43,674 nt of DNA from a bacterium (GCA_030602615.1 JAUVZM010000016.1:1-43674), one strand, 5' to 3'. Shown: positions 8,295-17,067, counted from the stretch's first letter. The notes: generated from the sequence alone by a model not told the origin. Made by a program: numbers and translations.

Positions 8295-9116
8295 ATGCAA
8301 GTAGGAATGCTGACGGCTCCGTTCAATGGCGACGACATTGAAACGGTAGTGGGCTTTGCTGCCGAAGCGGGGTTTGACTGCCTGGAGATATTGGCAACGC
8401 CAGACTGTGCCCATTTCGACGCGGACCAAGCCAAAGACCTGCCCGTGATTGTCCGCAACGCTGGCCTGGAGATTTCCAGCCTGGCGGCATACGTTGATGT
8501 AACAGCAGGTGACGCCGACGAGCGCAAGCGTAATCAGCAGTGGGTCGCTTCTTTGGTCGAGATATGCAGCGAAATTGATGTTGAAGTTCTTTGCTGCATT
8601 GCGGGGCTGCCGCCGGAGGGAATGAGCCGGGAGGAGGCCCTCGAAGAGATCGCCGCGCCCTTCTTTACCGACCTGTGTGCCGATGCGGCCGGGGCTGGGG
8701 TGGAGATCGCCCTGGAAAACTGGTACGCAACCAATATAATGCACCTGGGCCAGTGGGACCTGATGTTCGATTTGGTACCCTACGAGAACTTTGGGCTTAA
8801 CTTCGATCCCTCGCACCTGCTCCTGCAGGAGATTGACTACCTGTCGGCCATTGACGATTTTGCCGACCGCATCTTTCATACCCACGCCAAAGATACCGAG
8901 GTCCGCTACAGCGAGCGGGGGTACCTGGGCACAAAGACCGACGATTGGTGGCGATTTGTCATTCCCGGGTTTGGCGAGATCGAATGGGGCGTCTATGTAA
9001 GCCGCCTGCGCCACATCGGCTACGACGGAGTGCTGAGCATTGAGCACGAAGACGCCGCCTGGCCCCGCGAGGCCGGGTTTATCAAAGGGTTGCAGCACCT
9101 CAAACAGTTTGTCTAA
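8295..9116 (+). CDS. Sugar phosphate isomerase/epimerase (AP endonuclease 2 family TIM barrel)
   Basis: Second xylose-isomerase-like TIM barrel in this cluster (273 aa, the usual length). Characteristic pieces: MQVGMLTAPF at strand 1, GFDCLEIL at strand 2, AGVEIALENW (probable Glu metal ligand) at about residues 135-145, LNFDPSHL (Asp/His ligands) near 170, IFHTHAKDTEV near 193, and a closing VLSIEHEDA. This E...D-x-S-H...H-x-H-x-K...E pattern is that of active epimerases or isomerases in the family. The ribosome-binding site AAAGAGG lies over the end of the preceding glycerate kinase gene. The substrate is unknown; the context suggests a sugar acid or polyol route ending in glycerate. Confidence 0.82.
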   Translation: MQVGMLTAPFNGDDIETVVGFAAEAGFDCLEILATPDCAHFDADQAKDLPVIVRNAGLEISSLAAYVDVTAGDADERKRNQQWVASLVEICSEIDVEVLCCIAGLPPEGMSREEALEEIAAPFFTDLCADAAGAGVEIALENWYATNIMHLGQWDLMFDLVPYENFGLNFDPSHLLLQEIDYLSAIDDFADRIFHTHAKDTEVRYSERGYLGTKTDDWWRFVIPGFGEIEWGVYVSRLRHIGYDGVLSIEHEDAAWPREAGFIKGLQHLKQFV

Positions 9117-9154
9117 AGCAATCCCTTGCAAAGAGCCAACCAGAGGAAAACCGT

Positions 9155-10492
9155 ATGGCGACAGTTAGACCGTTCCGGGCCTGGCGCTACAATCGCCAGG
9201 TCATACGAAATATGGCCAGCGTGCTGGCGCCTCCTTACGATGTCATCGGCGAGAGACAGTATATCAGTTACGCTGCCCGCAGTCCTCACAATATCGTTTA
9301 CCTGACCCTGGCAGGATCTCCCTTCTCGCCCGATCCCTACCTGTCGCGATACCCGCGGGCGGCCGACTACTGGCAGCACTGGCGGGATGAGGGCATCTTC
9401 ATCCAGGACCAGTCTCCGGCCATCTATGTCTACGAGCAGGAATATGAAGATTTCCTGAAGGGACACATCCGCCGCCGCGCCTACATCGCCGCAGTTAAGT
9501 TGCACGACTACGAGGAGCGGGTGGTGCTGCCCCATGAGGAGATCCGCAGTGCAGTGAGGACCGACCGGCTGGCGATGATGCGGGCCTGCCAGGCCAGCTT
9601 CAGCCAGGTCTTCGCTCTGTTCAGCGACCCAGATGGGGCCGCCGAGCAGATTTTCGCAGCACAGACGGTGGGCGGGGCCGGGTTTGAGGTCTCCGACGAC
9701 GAAGGAGTCGTACATCGGATGGCCCCGGTGACCGACCCCCAGCGCATAGAAGCCTTTGCCGAGGTTCTATCCGACAAGCAGCTAGTAATCGCCGACGGCC
9801 ATCACCGCTACTGCGCGGCTCTGGCCTATCGTGATCAAATGTCGCCAGACCAGCCCAACGCCAATGACCCGCCCTGGGGCTATGTTAGCATGCTGCTGTG
9901 CCCTGCCGATCCTGACGCCCTGACGATTCTACCTTCGCACCGAATGATGCGGAGTCTGCCGCACCCTGGATATGGCTACTTGAAGGACCCGGGCGCCGGT
10001 ATCTTCGAAGTTAGCAGCCGAGAACTGCCTTCGGGGCCTGCCGATCGCAGCAGTGCGGTGCGGGATATCCTAACTGAGATGCACCAGCTCAGCAACCAGG
10101 AGCACGTCTTCGGGCTGTACACTGGCGACAACGTGGTACGACTGCTAACAGCGCCGCGTGGCGCTTCTTCTTTGGGGGACTTTGCCCCAGAGCGCTCCCC
10201 TGCCTGGCGGCAACTTGACCTGGCCGTGCTGCATCGCATTATTATCGAAAGGCTGATGGGACTTACCGGGCATTACGCCGAGAGCCAAAAGAATATCCTC
10301 TTCACCGACAGTGCCGAAGAAGCGATAGCAAAGGTAGATATTGGCGAGGCGGCAGTCACCTTCCTGATCAACCCGCCACGTGTCGAAGATGTTATGCAGG
10401 TGGCTGGGGCCGGAGATCCTATGCCCCAAAAAGGAACGCACTTCTATCCCAAGCCACTGGCAGGCGTGGCGATCTATGATTTGCGGGCGTAA
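9155..10492 (+). CDS. DUF1015 family protein
   Basis: Full-length member (445 aa) of a widespread family without an established reaction. Recognisable blocks are [10 protein letters not shown] at the N-terminus, [11 protein letters not shown] (about 22-32), [36 protein letters not shown] (two conserved stretches near 125-160), [18 protein letters not shown] (near 210) and [16 protein letters not shown] (near 252). The HHRY and TLPSHR-like motifs are rich in His and Arg and could bind a phosphorylated substrate; that is inference. The start ATG 9155 has GAGG 7 nt upstream. It follows the second TIM-barrel gene by 38 nt in the same direction and closes this operon. In other genomes the family often sits near serine or central-metabolism genes, which does not settle its function here. 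Confidence 0.85.
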   Translation: MATVRPFRAWRYNRQVIRNMASVLAPPYDVIGERQYISYAARSPHNIVYLTLAGSPFSPDPYLSRYPRAADYWQHWRDEGIFIQDQSPAIYVYEQEYEDFLKGHIRRRAYIAAVKLHDYEERVVLPHEEIRSAVRTDRLAMMRACQASFSQVFALFSDPDGAAEQIFAAQTVGGAGFEVSDDEGVVHRMAPVTDPQRIEAFAEVLSDKQLVIADGHHRYCAALAYRDQMSPDQPNANDPPWGYVSMLLCPADPDALTILPSHRMMRSLPHPGYGYLKDPGAGIFEVSSRELPSGPADRSSAVRDILTEMHQLSNQEHVFGLYTGDNVVRLLTAPRGASSLGDFAPERSPAWRQLDLAVLHRIIIERLMGLTGHYAESQKNILFTDSAEEAIAKVDIGEAAVTFLINPPRVEDVMQVAGAGDPMPQKGTHFYPKPLAGVAIYDLRA

Positions 10493-10563
10493 ACTGCACC
10501 GGCGGCCAACACATTGTATTATCAAACAAAGTCATAGTGAGGGGCTGCGGACCTTTCAATAGG

Positions 10564-11271
10564 ATGCGAGCACCCAGTGAGGGTTTCACTCTAGTTGAGC
10601 TATTGGTGGTAATTGCCATTATTGCCATCTTAGCCGGCCTGTTGTTCCCGGTCTTCGTCCGAGCCCGTGAGACTGCTTCGAGGACTGTTTGCACCTCAAA
10701 TCTCCGCCAAATAGGCATTGCCTTTACGCTGTATATGCAGGACTGGGACGAAGCCTTTCCCAATAACAGCGATCCCTTCCTATGGATGGGCCGACGGTGG
10801 CGGTGGCCGCTTGGGCCATACCTAGCAATGGTGGGGCAACGGGACCCAACTGACCCCGATAATCCGAATCTCTCGGTAGGTTTCCAGCCGGCGATTCTGA
10901 TATGTCCTAGTGACGCCACAGCACGCGAAAAGTGGGATGGGACCTCCTATGGTCACTCGGCAGCTTTTTATCATACGCCTCAGCAAATAGCAGCTATGAC
11001 TACCGAGGATTTGTATAATCTTCCTTCCCTGCTCTGTGTCACTCAGACCTTGTCCCAGGTTGACTATCCGTGCAACAAAGCCCTGGTAGCGGAGTGGCTG
11101 ACCAACCACGAAAACATATCGGTAGGCTGGTGGAACTGGCAGGGAGCGCGAAACTACCTATTTGTGGACGGGCACGTCAAGTACCTTCGGGCAGAGCAAA
11201 TACAAGCCGCTGGAAATGGCTATCCTGATATTAACTTGACGGTCGGAGGAATTAGTGGTAAGGACTATTGA
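10564..11271 (+). CDS. Prepilin-like protein with H-X9-DG-type C-terminus
   Basis: Exported pseudopilin-like protein. The leader MRAPSEG ends at a prepilin peptidase site G|FTLVELL, with Glu at position +5, followed by the hydrophobic helix [17 protein letters not shown] and [19 protein letters not shown]. The C-terminus has [11 protein letters not shown], the motif of the prepilin-type processing-associated H-X9-DG family. Such proteins are numerous in Armatimonadota, Planctomycetota and Lentisphaerota, usually far from pilus assembly genes and of unknown role. The frame extends to a GTG at 10537, which would add nine residues; ATG 10564 gives a normal short leader. Neither has a good ribosome-binding site. 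There are no pilus assembly genes nearby. Confidence 0.85.
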   Translation: MRAPSEGFTLVELLVVIAIIAILAGLLFPVFVRARETASRTVCTSNLRQIGIAFTLYMQDWDEAFPNNSDPFLWMGRRWRWPLGPYLAMVGQRDPTDPDNPNLSVGFQPAILICPSDATAREKWDGTSYGHSAAFYHTPQQIAAMTTEDLYNLPSLLCVTQTLSQVDYPCNKALVAEWLTNHENISVGWWNWQGARNYLFVDGHVKYLRAEQIQAAGNGYPDINLTVGGISGKDY

Positions 11272-11296
11272 AATGCCCGTGAGTTGACCTTATAAT
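11268..11296 (+). promoter_or_regulatory. Sigma-70 promoter for the cyclophilin-like/xylB operon
   Basis: TTGAAA (11268-11273), a 17-nt spacer and a perfect TATAAT (11291-11296). It overlaps the stop codon of the prepilin-like gene and would start transcription about 40 nt before the next gene, so xylB is likely expressed separately from the cluster upstream. Confidence 0.72.
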
Positions 11297-11343
11297 AGGG
11301 GCAGAAGATCCTACACAACCTTTCGACCCGAGGAGGCCAGACC

Positions 11344-11718
11344 ATGGCCAAGCGCATTAAGATAACGGCAGGAGAAGTTGAGGCTTTCGCAGAGCTTAAC
11401 GACACCGATCTGGCCGGGACGATCTGGGAGGCGCTGCCTATTGAGGCTTCCGCCTCGACCTGGGGCGATGAGATCTATTTCGAGATTCCGGTCTCAGCGG
11501 CTAACGAAGCGCCCCAGGAGACAGTGGATATGGGCGATCTGGGCTACTGGCCACCCGGTTCGGCGATGTGCATCTTCTTCGGCCCGACTCCGATGAGCCA
11601 GGGCGATGAGATTCGCCCAGCCAGCCCGGTGACTGTATGGGGCAAGCTCGAAGGCGACCCTACTATATTCAAGTCAGTATCCGCGGGGGAGCAGATATCG
11701 GTCACCAGGGCTGAGTGA
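11344..11718 (+). CDS. Cyclophilin-like fold protein (PF04126/TM1367-type)
   Basis: Small cytosolic protein (124 aa) resembling the cyclophilin-like family represented by Thermotoga TM1367. Seen: an early IKITAGEVEAFAEL strand, LAGTIWEALPIEA (the conserved helix), WGDEIYFEIPV, DMGDLGYWPPGSAMCIFFGPTPMS (the most conserved block of the family) and PASPVTVWGKLEGD. The family shares the cyclophilin barrel, but peptidyl-prolyl isomerase activity is not established. A strong AGGAGG (11331-11336) sits 7 nt before the ATG. It is the first gene after the promoter at 11268 and is followed 60 nt later by xylulokinase, so the two are probably one transcript. A role connected to xylulose use is only guilt by association. 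Confidence 0.78.
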   Translation: MAKRIKITAGEVEAFAELNDTDLAGTIWEALPIEASASTWGDEIYFEIPVSAANEAPQETVDMGDLGYWPPGSAMCIFFGPTPMSQGDEIRPASPVTVWGKLEGDPTIFKSVSAGEQISVTRAE

Positions 11719-11778
11719 GCCGAGCGGACAGATCTCAACCGGCATCGGAGCAATTCGCGACAGACTGGAGGAGCAACT

Positions 11779-13323
11779 GTGGCATACCTGCTGGGTCTGG
11801 ACGTGGGCACCACTGGGACAAAAGCGCTGCTCATTGATGAAACTGGCGCCATTGTTGCCCGCGCCGTCAATGAGTATGAGCTGGCTACGCCCCGTCCCAA
11901 CTGGGCGGAGCAAGACCCGGCCGACTGGTGGCAGGCTACCTGCCAGACGGTACAGTCGGTGCTGGGTGAGGCTGACGTTGCCGACAACGAGGTGGCCGGC
12001 CTGGGGCTTTCCGGCCAGATGCACGGGTCAGTCTTTCTGGACGAAAACGACGAGGTCATCCGCCCCGCAATCCTGTGGTGCGACCAGCGCACAGCCGACC
12101 AGTGCGCGTGGATCACCCAGCAGGTGGGCACAGAGGATGTGGTGGCCGAGACCTGCAATCCGGTGCTCACCGGCTTCACCGCGCCTAAGATCATCTGGCT
12201 GCGGCAGAATGAGCCAGCCAACTACGAGCGGCTACGCAAGGTCCTGCTGCCCAAAGACTACGTCCGCTTCCGGCTCACCGGCGAGTACGCCACCGAGGTG
12301 AGCGACGCCTCGGGCACCTCCCTGTTCAACGTTCCCGAGCGGCGCTGGTCGAATCTGATACTGGAGCGCATTGATCTGCCCCGCGAGCTATTGCCGGATG
12401 TGTATGAGTCGCCGCAGGTGAGCGGGCAGATTACGCAGAGTGCAGCCGAGGCCACTGGCCTGGCTGCCGGAACACCGGTGGTCGGTGGCGGGGGCGATCA
12501 GGCTGCCGGTGCTGTCGGCAACGGTATTGTGACCACTGGCGTCTTCTCATCCACCGTCGGCACCTCCGGCGTCGTCTTTGCTCACCTCGATGAACCGCTG
12601 ATGGATGAGCAGTTACGCACACATACCTTCTGCCATGCAGTACCCGGCAAGTGGCACGTAATGGGTGTGGTGCTCTCAGCCGGTGGGTCATTCCGCTGGC
12701 TGCGTGACAACCTGTGTCGGCACGAGATTGCCCGGAGCAAGGAATCCGGGCGCGATCCCTACGAGTATATGACCGAGGCCGCCACCGATGTACCCCCCGG
12801 CGCTGAAGGGCTTATTTTCTTACCCTACTTGACCGGCGAGCGCACCCCCTATGCCAACCCCAGTGCTAAGGGTGTCTTCTTTGGCTTGACTTTGCGGCAT
12901 ACCAAGGCCCACTTGATCCGCGCCGCTATGGAGGGAGTCGCCTTCGCGATGCGCGACTCCTTTGAAATAATGCTCGGTATGGGAGTGGAGGCAGCCCAGG
13001 TGCGCGCCTCCGGGGGGGGAGCCCGCAGCAAGCTGTGGCGGCAGATCCAAGCCGATGTCACCGGTCAGGCTCATTGCACCATCAATATTGATGAAGGCCC
13101 CGCTTTTGGCGTGGCGCTGCTGGCCGGGGTAGGGACGGGAATCTACGGCAGTGTGCCCGAGGCGTGCTCGGCAACTATCAGCGTGGTTGACGAACTCGCT
13201 CCTGACCCAGCGCGAACACAGCTATACGAAGGTTATTACCGCCTGTATCAGGAATTGTATCAACAATTGGAGCCGTGCTTCGAGACCGACCAACAATTGG
13301 TGGACGCAGCGTCAGCCCAATAG
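11779..13323 (+). CDS. xylB: Xylulokinase
   Basis: FGGY-family carbohydrate kinase that phosphorylates D-xylulose to xylulose 5-phosphate with ATP, feeding the pentose phosphate pathway. Seen: LGLDVGTTGTKALLID (phosphate-binding loop) at the N-terminus, LGLSGQMHGSVFLDE (about 75-90), AILWCDQRTADQC, VLLPKDYVRFRLTGE, DASGTSLFNV, VVGGGGDQAAGAVGNG with the probable catalytic Asp near 240, and a C-terminal VRASGGGARSKLWRQIQAD ATP-binding motif. The 514-residue length and SGQMHG favour xylulokinase over glycerol or gluconate kinases. The start is GTG 11779, preceded by GGAGGAG (11767-11773). With the D-lyxose isomerase at 4338 it could use D-lyxose; no xylose isomerase (xylA) is seen. Confidence 0.9.
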   Translation: MAYLLGLDVGTTGTKALLIDETGAIVARAVNEYELATPRPNWAEQDPADWWQATCQTVQSVLGEADVADNEVAGLGLSGQMHGSVFLDENDEVIRPAILWCDQRTADQCAWITQQVGTEDVVAETCNPVLTGFTAPKIIWLRQNEPANYERLRKVLLPKDYVRFRLTGEYATEVSDASGTSLFNVPERRWSNLILERIDLPRELLPDVYESPQVSGQITQSAAEATGLAAGTPVVGGGGDQAAGAVGNGIVTTGVFSSTVGTSGVVFAHLDEPLMDEQLRTHTFCHAVPGKWHVMGVVLSAGGSFRWLRDNLCRHEIARSKESGRDPYEYMTEAATDVPPGAEGLIFLPYLTGERTPYANPSAKGVFFGLTLRHTKAHLIRAAMEGVAFAMRDSFEIMLGMGVEAAQVRASGGGARSKLWRQIQADVTGQAHCTINIDEGPAFGVALLAGVGTGIYGSVPEACSATISVVDELAPDPARTQLYEGYYRLYQELYQQLEPCFETDQQLVDAASAQ

Positions 13324-13324
13324 T

Positions 13325-13354
13325 TTGACAAGGTCGAGTGTGGTCTGTTATAAT
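13325..13354 (+). promoter_or_regulatory. Near-consensus sigma-70 promoter of the response-regulator gene
   Basis: Perfect TTGACA (13325-13330), an 18-nt spacer and perfect TATAAT (13349-13354), right after the xylB stop. It leaves a leader of about 80 nt before the ATG at 13440. This is among the strongest promoters in the window. Confidence 0.8.
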
Positions 13355-13439
13355 AAAGGCGACGTGCTGGAATGATTGAAGCTAAATACGTCCGAGGTGC
13401 TCCGAGGCCTCGCAAGCCAGTCATGGAGGGTTTAGCAGA

Positions 13440-13856
13440 ATGGCCAAAACGATTCTGGTAGTTGATGACGAGCGACATATTGTGCGTCTAGTTCAGGTCA
13501 ACTTAGAACGAGCCGGATACGAGGTGGTAATTGCCTACGACGGCGTCGAGGCTCTTGAAGCAGTGCAGGCAAAAGTCCCTGATATGATCATCCTGGATGT
13601 GATGATGCCGCGAATGGATGGCTTCGAGGCACTCAAGAAGCTGCGTGCTGATGATAAGACTAAAGAGATTCCTGTCATCATGCTCACGGCCAAGGCCCAG
13701 GATGCTGATATCTTCAAAGGATGGTCTTCGGGGGTTGATTCATATCTGACCAAGCCGTTCAACCCACGGGAACTGCTGGCCTTCGTCGACCGGATATTCC
13801 AGAGCCTGGAGCACCCACCCGAGGACTACGACGCCCCGACCACCTACGAGGTCTAG
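13440..13856 (+). CDS. Single-domain response regulator (CheY-like receiver)
   Basis: Receiver domain of a phosphorelay (138 aa), accepting a phosphoryl group from a histidine kinase. The acidic pocket D9-D10-E11, phospho-acceptor D53 in ILDVMMP, T83 in MLTAKA and K105 in YLTKPF are all present, so the domain should be active. There is no DNA-binding or enzymatic output domain, only an acidic tail of about 20 residues (PPEDYDAPTTYEV). No histidine kinase is encoded in the window, so its partner acts in trans. A GGAGGG (13425-13430) precedes the ATG. It has its own strong promoter and is closed by a hairpin terminator, so it is monocistronic. The sequence resembles PilH/DivK-like or PhoB-type receivers, but the pathway cannot be told. 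Confidence 0.93.
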   Translation: MAKTILVVDDERHIVRLVQVNLERAGYEVVIAYDGVEALEAVQAKVPDMIILDVMMPRMDGFEALKKLRADDKTKEIPVIMLTAKAQDADIFKGWSSGVDSYLTKPFNPRELLAFVDRIFQSLEHPPEDYDAPTTYEV

Positions 13857-13865
13857 CCAGGGTAG

Positions 13866-13957
13866 GCGAGGTTTACGCTTAGTAAATCGCCTGTTGAATA
13901 TGGATTGAGTACTCAGTTTTGAAGGGACGCTGCAGCATGGGCGTCCCTGCTTTGTTT
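13866..13957 (+). terminator. Two hairpins after the response-regulator gene, the second terminator-like
   Basis: The first hairpin, 13866-13892, pairs GGCGA with TCGCC around an inner TTTAC/GTAAA stem. The second pairs AGGGACGC (13923-13930) with GCGTCCCT (13941-13948) around a 10-nt loop and is followed by GCTTTGTTTG, a short T-rich tract typical of a Rho-independent terminator. Confidence 0.65.
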
Positions 13958-13990
13958 GAGTCACCTGCTCGTACCGGGCTTCCCCCTGCA

Positions 13991-14019
13991 TTGAGTAACC
14001 CAGTAATATGCTGTATAGT
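13991..14019 (+). promoter_or_regulatory. Sigma-70 promoter of the ABC exporter gene
   Basis: TTGAGT (13991-13996), a 17-nt spacer and TATAGT (14014-14019), placed between the upstream terminator and the ATG at 14058. Confidence 0.65.
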
Positions 14020-14057
14020 CAGCAACAAACAATGTCAGTAAAGGTCTGAGGGAATCA

Positions 14058-15842
14058 ATGTCGGTACTGCTGCGCGCACTAGGATTCGTCCGCCGGTACA
14101 AATGGCGGCTCTTTGCGGCGATGGCGCTGGTTTGTCTTGCCACCGCCATCGATATGCTATTGCCTTATATCTGGGGCATCATTATCAACAAACTCACCAA
14201 GCACGTCGGTCTGCTGGAGGCTGTCACCGCGCAGGCTACCAACCCCGACGAGATCTGGCACTTTATTCTGCTGATGTGTGGCCTGCTGGCAGGTATCTAC
14301 GCGGCCGGCTATGTCATCGGCTACATCCGCAGCCGGATGCTGTTGACCATTGGTAACCGGGTAGTCTTCGATATCCGCCAACAGCTTTTTCGCCACCTGC
14401 AGCGACTATCGCTACGCTACTTCGAATCCCACCCCCACGGCTGGATTATGTCACGGTTGCTATCAGATGTCGAAAAAGTCCAGAGTGTGCTCAGCGACCA
14501 ATTGGTCAATATCGCCAGCCACATAGTTACCCTCCTTATGGCGGTGGTCATACTCTATGCATACAACTGGCATCTGGCCATCATAGCCACCCTGGCCCTG
14601 CCCATATATGTGGCCAACTTCCTGGCGCTGCGCCGGCGTATCCGCCGATTGTCTCGCGAGCAGCGCGATCAATATGCCCGGGTGTACAGTACACTCAGCG
14701 AAGCAATCTCCGGGGTTCGAGTCATCAAGTCGTTCGGTCGCGAGCTTTGGGAGGGCCGCCGCTTCGTTAAGGAAATCCGCGAGACCATCACCATAAATAT
14801 TAACGTCGGTATCTGGCGGGCGGTACTGCACATCAATGCCAATTTTATCACACAGGTGGCCAACCTGATAATCATCATCGTCGGCTGCTACGAAATCATT
14901 TACTTGAAAACGTTGCAGGTCGGAGACCTGGTGGCCATCACCGCCTATGCAGGGAGGCTCTACGGTCCAGTAATCGCCCTGGTCACCATTAGTGACTTGA
15001 TTAACTGGGCTGTGGCATCCATCGAGCGAATCTTCGAAACTCTTGACAGTGTACCGAGCGTCCAGGAGCCTGACCACCCTGAGAAGTTAGGCAAAATAGA
15101 GGGGCATGTCGAGATGAGGAATCTCTATTTCGCCTACGAGCCCAGTGAAACGGTGCTGCGGGACATCAACCTGGAGGCTGAGCCTGGCGAGGTAGTAGCC
15201 CTGGTGGGGCCTTCCGGCGGTGGTAAGACCACACTTGTTCATATGATCCCTCGCTTCTACGACCCCACCTCTGGCCAGGTACTAATTGACGGACACGACC
15301 TGCGCAACGTCGCGCTGCGGAGCTTGCGTCAAAACATCGGCATGGTTATGCAGGAAAGCTTCCTGTTTGCCGGCAGCCTGCGTGACAATATCAAATACGG
15401 CCAGCCCGGTGCCACCGAAGAACAGGTGGTCCAAGCTGCCATCGCCGCTAACGCTCACGACTTTATCATGGACTTCCCCGATGGCTACGAGACACGCGTC
15501 GGCGAGCGCGGCGCGCGCCTGTCCGGGGGACAGCGCCAGCGCATAACCATTGCGCGAGCTATCCTGTCCGATCCCCGCATACTCATACTCGATGAGGCCA
15601 CCTCCGACCTGGACTCCGAATCGGAGGCGCTCATCCAGGATGCGCTCGAAAAGCTTATGGAGGGGCGAACGACTTTCATCATCGCTCACCGTCTCTCGAC
15701 GGTCACACATGCTGATAAGATTCTGGTGATTGACGATGGGCGCATCGTCGAGCGAGGAACTCACGCCGAGCTGGCCCATGCCGGCGGAGTATATGAGCGA
15801 CTATGCGAGGTTCAGTTCAAAGAACCTCAGCAGTCACCTTAA
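14058..15842 (+). CDS. ABC exporter, fused membrane and ATPase domains (MsbA/LmrA type)
   Basis: Half-transporter of 594 aa that would work as a homodimer or heterodimer, exporting lipids, drugs or peptides across the inner membrane. Residues 1-320 form the six-helix exporter domain (first helix about 17-38, a long soluble loop with YTRVYS-like helices). The ATPase domain has Walker A GPSGGGKTT (K390), a Q-loop MVMQESFLFAGSL, signature LSGGQRQR, Walker B ILILDEATSDLD and H-loop IIAHRLSTV. All catalytic residues are intact. The substrate is unknown; the MsbA-like sequence and the neighbouring envelope-glycan genes are compatible with a lipid or glycolipid, but that is weak. There is no partner half-transporter nearby, so a homodimer is likely. 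Confidence 0.93.
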   Translation: MSVLLRALGFVRRYKWRLFAAMALVCLATAIDMLLPYIWGIIINKLTKHVGLLEAVTAQATNPDEIWHFILLMCGLLAGIYAAGYVIGYIRSRMLLTIGNRVVFDIRQQLFRHLQRLSLRYFESHPHGWIMSRLLSDVEKVQSVLSDQLVNIASHIVTLLMAVVILYAYNWHLAIIATLALPIYVANFLALRRRIRRLSREQRDQYARVYSTLSEAISGVRVIKSFGRELWEGRRFVKEIRETITININVGIWRAVLHINANFITQVANLIIIIVGCYEIIYLKTLQVGDLVAITAYAGRLYGPVIALVTISDLINWAVASIERIFETLDSVPSVQEPDHPEKLGKIEGHVEMRNLYFAYEPSETVLRDINLEAEPGEVVALVGPSGGGKTTLVHMIPRFYDPTSGQVLIDGHDLRNVALRSLRQNIGMVMQESFLFAGSLRDNIKYGQPGATEEQVVQAAIAANAHDFIMDFPDGYETRVGERGARLSGGQRQRITIARAILSDPRILILDEATSDLDSESEALIQDALEKLMEGRTTFIIAHRLSTVTHADKILVIDDGRIVERGTHAELAHAGGVYERLCEVQFKEPQQSP

Positions 15843-15884
15843 CCGCTTGGCCAGCGCAATCCCCTCACCGGTGAGCATTCCCGG

Positions 15885-15908
15885 TTGGTAACACATTTGG
15901 TAACACAT
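15885..15908 (+). repeat. Perfect 12-bp tandem duplication
   Basis: TTGGTAACACAT occurs twice back to back (15885-15896 and 15897-15908), immediately before the ATG of the next gene. A 12-bp palindrome CTCACCGGTGAG (15864-15875) lies just upstream. It could be replication slippage or a paired protein-binding site. Confidence 0.6.
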
Positions 15909-15909
15909 A

Positions 15910-17067
15910 ATGTATACAAAGACTCTTCACTGGTCGGTATGGCTATCATCGGTAGCAGTGACCGCAACCATAATCGTGGGATGGTGGTCGGTCGCCGGTT
16001 CCGATAGCGCCCTACCCGCCAATGCGTCAGTCGTCAACAGCCACGAGGTGAAAGTCGTCGAACTGCGCGGAGTGTGGAGCGGCTACCGAGTTGAGCCGGA
16101 CTGGGATGTGGCCACACAGAAGCTCAGTGCAGCCAACTTCAACGCCGTCTTCCCCTATGTTTGCAGCCCCGGTATCGCTTACTACCACAGCCAGGTGCTA
16201 CCGATCTCCCAATTTGCCCAGCAGCGCGACTACCTGGCGGAGGCTGTCACCGCTGCGCACAAGCACAATATCGCCGTGCACGCGCGGATATTGACGCTCG
16301 AAATGCTGTTTGCTGCCGAGCATACCAAATCCGCCTTCGCTGCGGCCGGGCGGCTGATGATTAACTCCCGGGGGAAAACTGCCCCGTGGCTGTGTCCCAC
16401 TGACCCCCGCAATCGGCAACTGCTGGGGCGGATCGTCAGCGAACTGGTCACGAGCTACGATATTGACGGACTACAATTCGACTACTTGCGTTACCCGGGG
16501 CGGGACTACTGTTTGTGTCAGCGATGCCGACGGCAATTCGCCGCCGATACCGGAGCTCAGATCAGCCAGTGGCCGCAGGATGTCCTGCCCGGAGGGCCAT
16601 ACGCGCCGCAGTTCAACAAATGGCGCCAGGAGCAATTGACGGCATTGCTTTCTGATCTTGTGACACAGGCGCGGGCTGCTCGGCCCGATATAGCAATATC
16701 CGCAGCCGTCTTCCCGCGCTGGGAAGAGCATAGTGCGAGGTTCGGTCAGGACGCCGCCAGGTGGGTGGAGCTTGGCCTGCTGGATTTCGTTGCCCCGATG
16801 AACTATACCACAGATCGCCTGGATTTCGCGACGTGGCTGCTGACCCAGCGCAAGGCAATCAGCGGCCGCATTCCGTTGGTGGTAGGTATGGGGCCGCTGA
16901 GCGATGCCTGCCAGTTTGACGGCCCGGAGCAACTCGTCGAGCAGATTCAGATCGCTCGCAGCTTCGGCGCTGGCGGCTTCATTATCTTCAAATACAACCA
17001 ACAGTTCGCGCAGGAATATCTGCCCTGCCTGGCCGAAGAAGCCACAACTACCTTGCCAGGCCCTTGA
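15910..17067 (+). CDS. Exported GHL10-like glycosyl-hydrolase-fold protein (DUF187-like)
   Basis: Predicted secreted protein (385 aa). The N-terminus carries a hydrophobic segment (about residues 11-30) that may be a signal peptide or anchor. The body begins ELRGVWSGYRVEPDWD, matching the start of the glycosyl-hydrolase-like 10 (PF02638) TIM barrel, followed by NFNAVFPYV, a strand with AVHARILTLEM, APWLCPTDPRNRQ, and DIDGLQFDYLRYPG, the conserved strand with its Asp pair. Later are FVAPMNYTTD and GFIIFKYNQQ. Relatives act on, or are suspected to act on, surface polysaccharides such as poly-N-acetylglucosamine or peptidoglycan; the activity here is unproven. A CLCQRC Cys pair follows the catalytic strand. 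The 3' end overlaps the convergent lipoprotein gene by 20 bp. Confidence 0.82.
   Translation: MYTKTLHWSVWLSSVAVTATIIVGWWSVAGSDSALPANASVVNSHEVKVVELRGVWSGYRVEPDWDVATQKLSAANFNAVFPYVCSPGIAYYHSQVLPISQFAQQRDYLAEAVTAAHKHNIAVHARILTLEMLFAAEHTKSAFAAAGRLMINSRGKTAPWLCPTDPRNRQLLGRIVSELVTSYDIDGLQFDYLRYPGRDYCLCQRCRRQFAADTGAQISQWPQDVLPGGPYAPQFNKWRQEQLTALLSDLVTQARAARPDIAISAAVFPRWEEHSARFGQDAARWVELGLLDFVAPMNYTTDRLDFATWLLTQRKAISGRIPLVVGMGPLSDACQFDGPEQLVEQIQIARSFGAGGFIIFKYNQQFAQEYLPCLAEEATTTLPGP

Noticed and set aside
8250-9131. 293-codon minus-strand open frame
   Set aside because: Antisense shadow of the TIM-barrel gene at 8295-9116.
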